Assembly (NCBI RefSeq): GCF_003722335.1
Contig: NZ_CP026100.1
Location: forward strand, 744,001 to 808,000
DNA from: Caulobacter flavus
Lineage (GTDB): Bacteria > Pseudomonadota > Alphaproteobacteria > Caulobacterales > Caulobacteraceae
Direction of reading: 5' to 3'
DNA: 64,000 nucleotides
Shown piece after piece: positions 63,450 through 64,000 of the stretch (positions are counted from its first letter, which is position 1; the number at the start of each line of letters is the position of its first letter). The position numbers were made by a program, and so were the translations under genes. Under the pieces are notes generated by a model. That model saw nothing but the letters and a program-made list of their open reading frames with translations. It was not told the origin of the DNA and did not search any database.

Positions 63450-63863
63450 CTAGCGACCCTTGCGCTCGAAGGTCGTCGCGAACTTGGGATTGAAGATCTG
63501 GAACTCGCCCTCGGGCGTGATCACCAGGCCGGTGATGCTCCGCCGCAGGGCCTCCTGGCGCTCCCAGCCCCAGACTTCGAGCGTGACGGTCAGCCCGCCC
63601 TCCTCCTGCGTCACTTCCTTGCTGTCGTAGTCCACGACCCGGCCCTGCCAGAGGATTTCGCCGCCGGACACGATCAGCTCGACGGACGGATCCCCGGCCT
63701 CGCGCCAACGGCCCTGCATCTGCCTGGGCAGCGGCGCCTTCCGATCCGTCTTGCCCAGTTCGCCGAAGGCGGAATCGGCGGCCGGCGCGGACGCCGGCGC
63801 CGCGTGAGCCTCGACGGCGACCAGGGCCAGGACCAGGGAAATCGCCAGGGACAGCCGACGCAT
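63450..63863 (-). CDS. Small secreted protein of unknown function
   Basis: The 137-residue protein has a signal peptide (about residues 1-21, cleaved near AHAAP), an Ala/Pro/Asp linker and a compact domain rich in strands: MQGRWREAGDPSVELIVSGGEILWQGRVVDYD (split across 49-80), GLTVTLEVWGWE, GLVITPEGEFQIFNPKF. The pattern MQGRWRE...VELIVSGG...I resembles small lipocalin/beta-barrel binding domains but no named family is certain. It has no Cys. ATG 63863 starts the signal peptide. Confidence 0.7.
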   Translation of the reverse strand: MRRLSLAISLVLALVAVEAHAAPASAPAADSAFGELGKTDRKAPLPRQMQGRWREAGDPSVELIVSGGEILWQGRVVDYDSKEVTQEEGGLTVTLEVWGWERQEALRRSITGLVITPEGEFQIFNPKFATTFERKGR

Positions 63864-63930
63864 ACGCTCTAACTCCGCTTCACTCGTCCCGCACGAGACG
63901 AAAACGGCGCGCTCAATTCAAGCCCGAAAT

Positions 63931-64000
63931 CTACAGACCCAGGTCCTTGCGCACGAAGCGGTAGGTCTCGCGCTTCTCGCAGGCGCAGGCCTTCATCTGG
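63931..64000 (-). CDS. C-terminal end of a gene cut by the window edge
   Basis: Only the last 22 codons are present, reading leftward to a TAG at 63931-63933. The peptide ends QMKACACEKRETYRFVRKDLGL with a CxC pair and many charged residues. It is too short to name. The gap to the neighbouring gene is about 70 bases. Confidence 0.4.
   Translation of the reverse strand, partial: QMKACACEKRETYRFVRKDLGL

Overview
The window is a high-GC alphaproteobacterial chromosome segment, almost certainly from Caulobacter or a very close relative. The evidence is a CC0125/CC1285-type lipoprotein, a 354-residue CgtA/ObgE, an alphaproteobacterial atpHAGDC operon with a short epsilon subunit, GCTA-type -10 promoter elements, and the obgE-proB ... 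proA-nadD ... rsfS-rlmH-(EnvC-like)-ctpA-(YibQ-like)-rppH order. No tRNA, rRNA, CRISPR array, insertion sequence or prophage was seen.

Layout. 1-11 kb: lipoprotein and SH3 proteins, CPBP protease, Rieske oxygenase, M20 peptidase, an ABC-2 permease/M1 aminopeptidase fusion broken by a one-base frameshift, crotonyl-CoA carboxylase/reductase (ccr) and a divergent crotonase with decarboxylase-like features. 11-19.5 kb: a compact seven-gene minus-strand cluster made of a TonB receptor, an MFS transporter, a RutA-like flavin monooxygenase, a RutB-like isochorismatase-fold hydrolase, an M20 amidohydrolase, a RutF-like flavin reductase and a TauD-like dioxygenase. It looks like an import-and-degrade system for an unknown amide or N-heterocycle. 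19.8-25.2 kb: a secreted beta-helix protein, then an RHH-like protein/PspA/NfeD-like/flotillin membrane-stress operon. 25-33.7 kb: small membrane and metal genes (MAPEG, LysE, CobW plus a membrane partner), rplU-rpmA, GNAT, a secreted beta-propeller protein, and a protein with a degenerate phage-HNH-like region.

33.9-49.9 kb: obgE-proB, then accessory genes (hydrolase, XRE regulator plus membrane partner, tyrosinase) separating proB from proA, then nadD, an apparently acquired Panacea-domain/membrane-protein pair with a frameshift, rsfS (no ATG/GTG/TTG start that gives a full protein), rlmH, the EnvC-like LytM factor, ctpA, a YibQ-like protein, rppH, and an alpha/beta hydrolase with a ~245-residue histone-H1-like tail. 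50-57 kb: a second hydrolase, a secreted protein and the atp operon, with a zinc-ribbon ORF wedged between atpD and atpC. 57-64 kb: small secreted or membrane proteins, lemA plus three overlapping TPM-domain genes, a thiolase preceded by a PsrA-like site, and a 98-bp tandem repeat that copies the thiolase 3' end.

Short palindromic intergenic repeats recur throughout in at least three sequence families (TCCCGTCATTCCCGCC type, CTCCCCCT type and GTCATCCCGG type) and fill most of the non-coding space. Two one-base frameshifts could be genuine inactivations or assembly errors.
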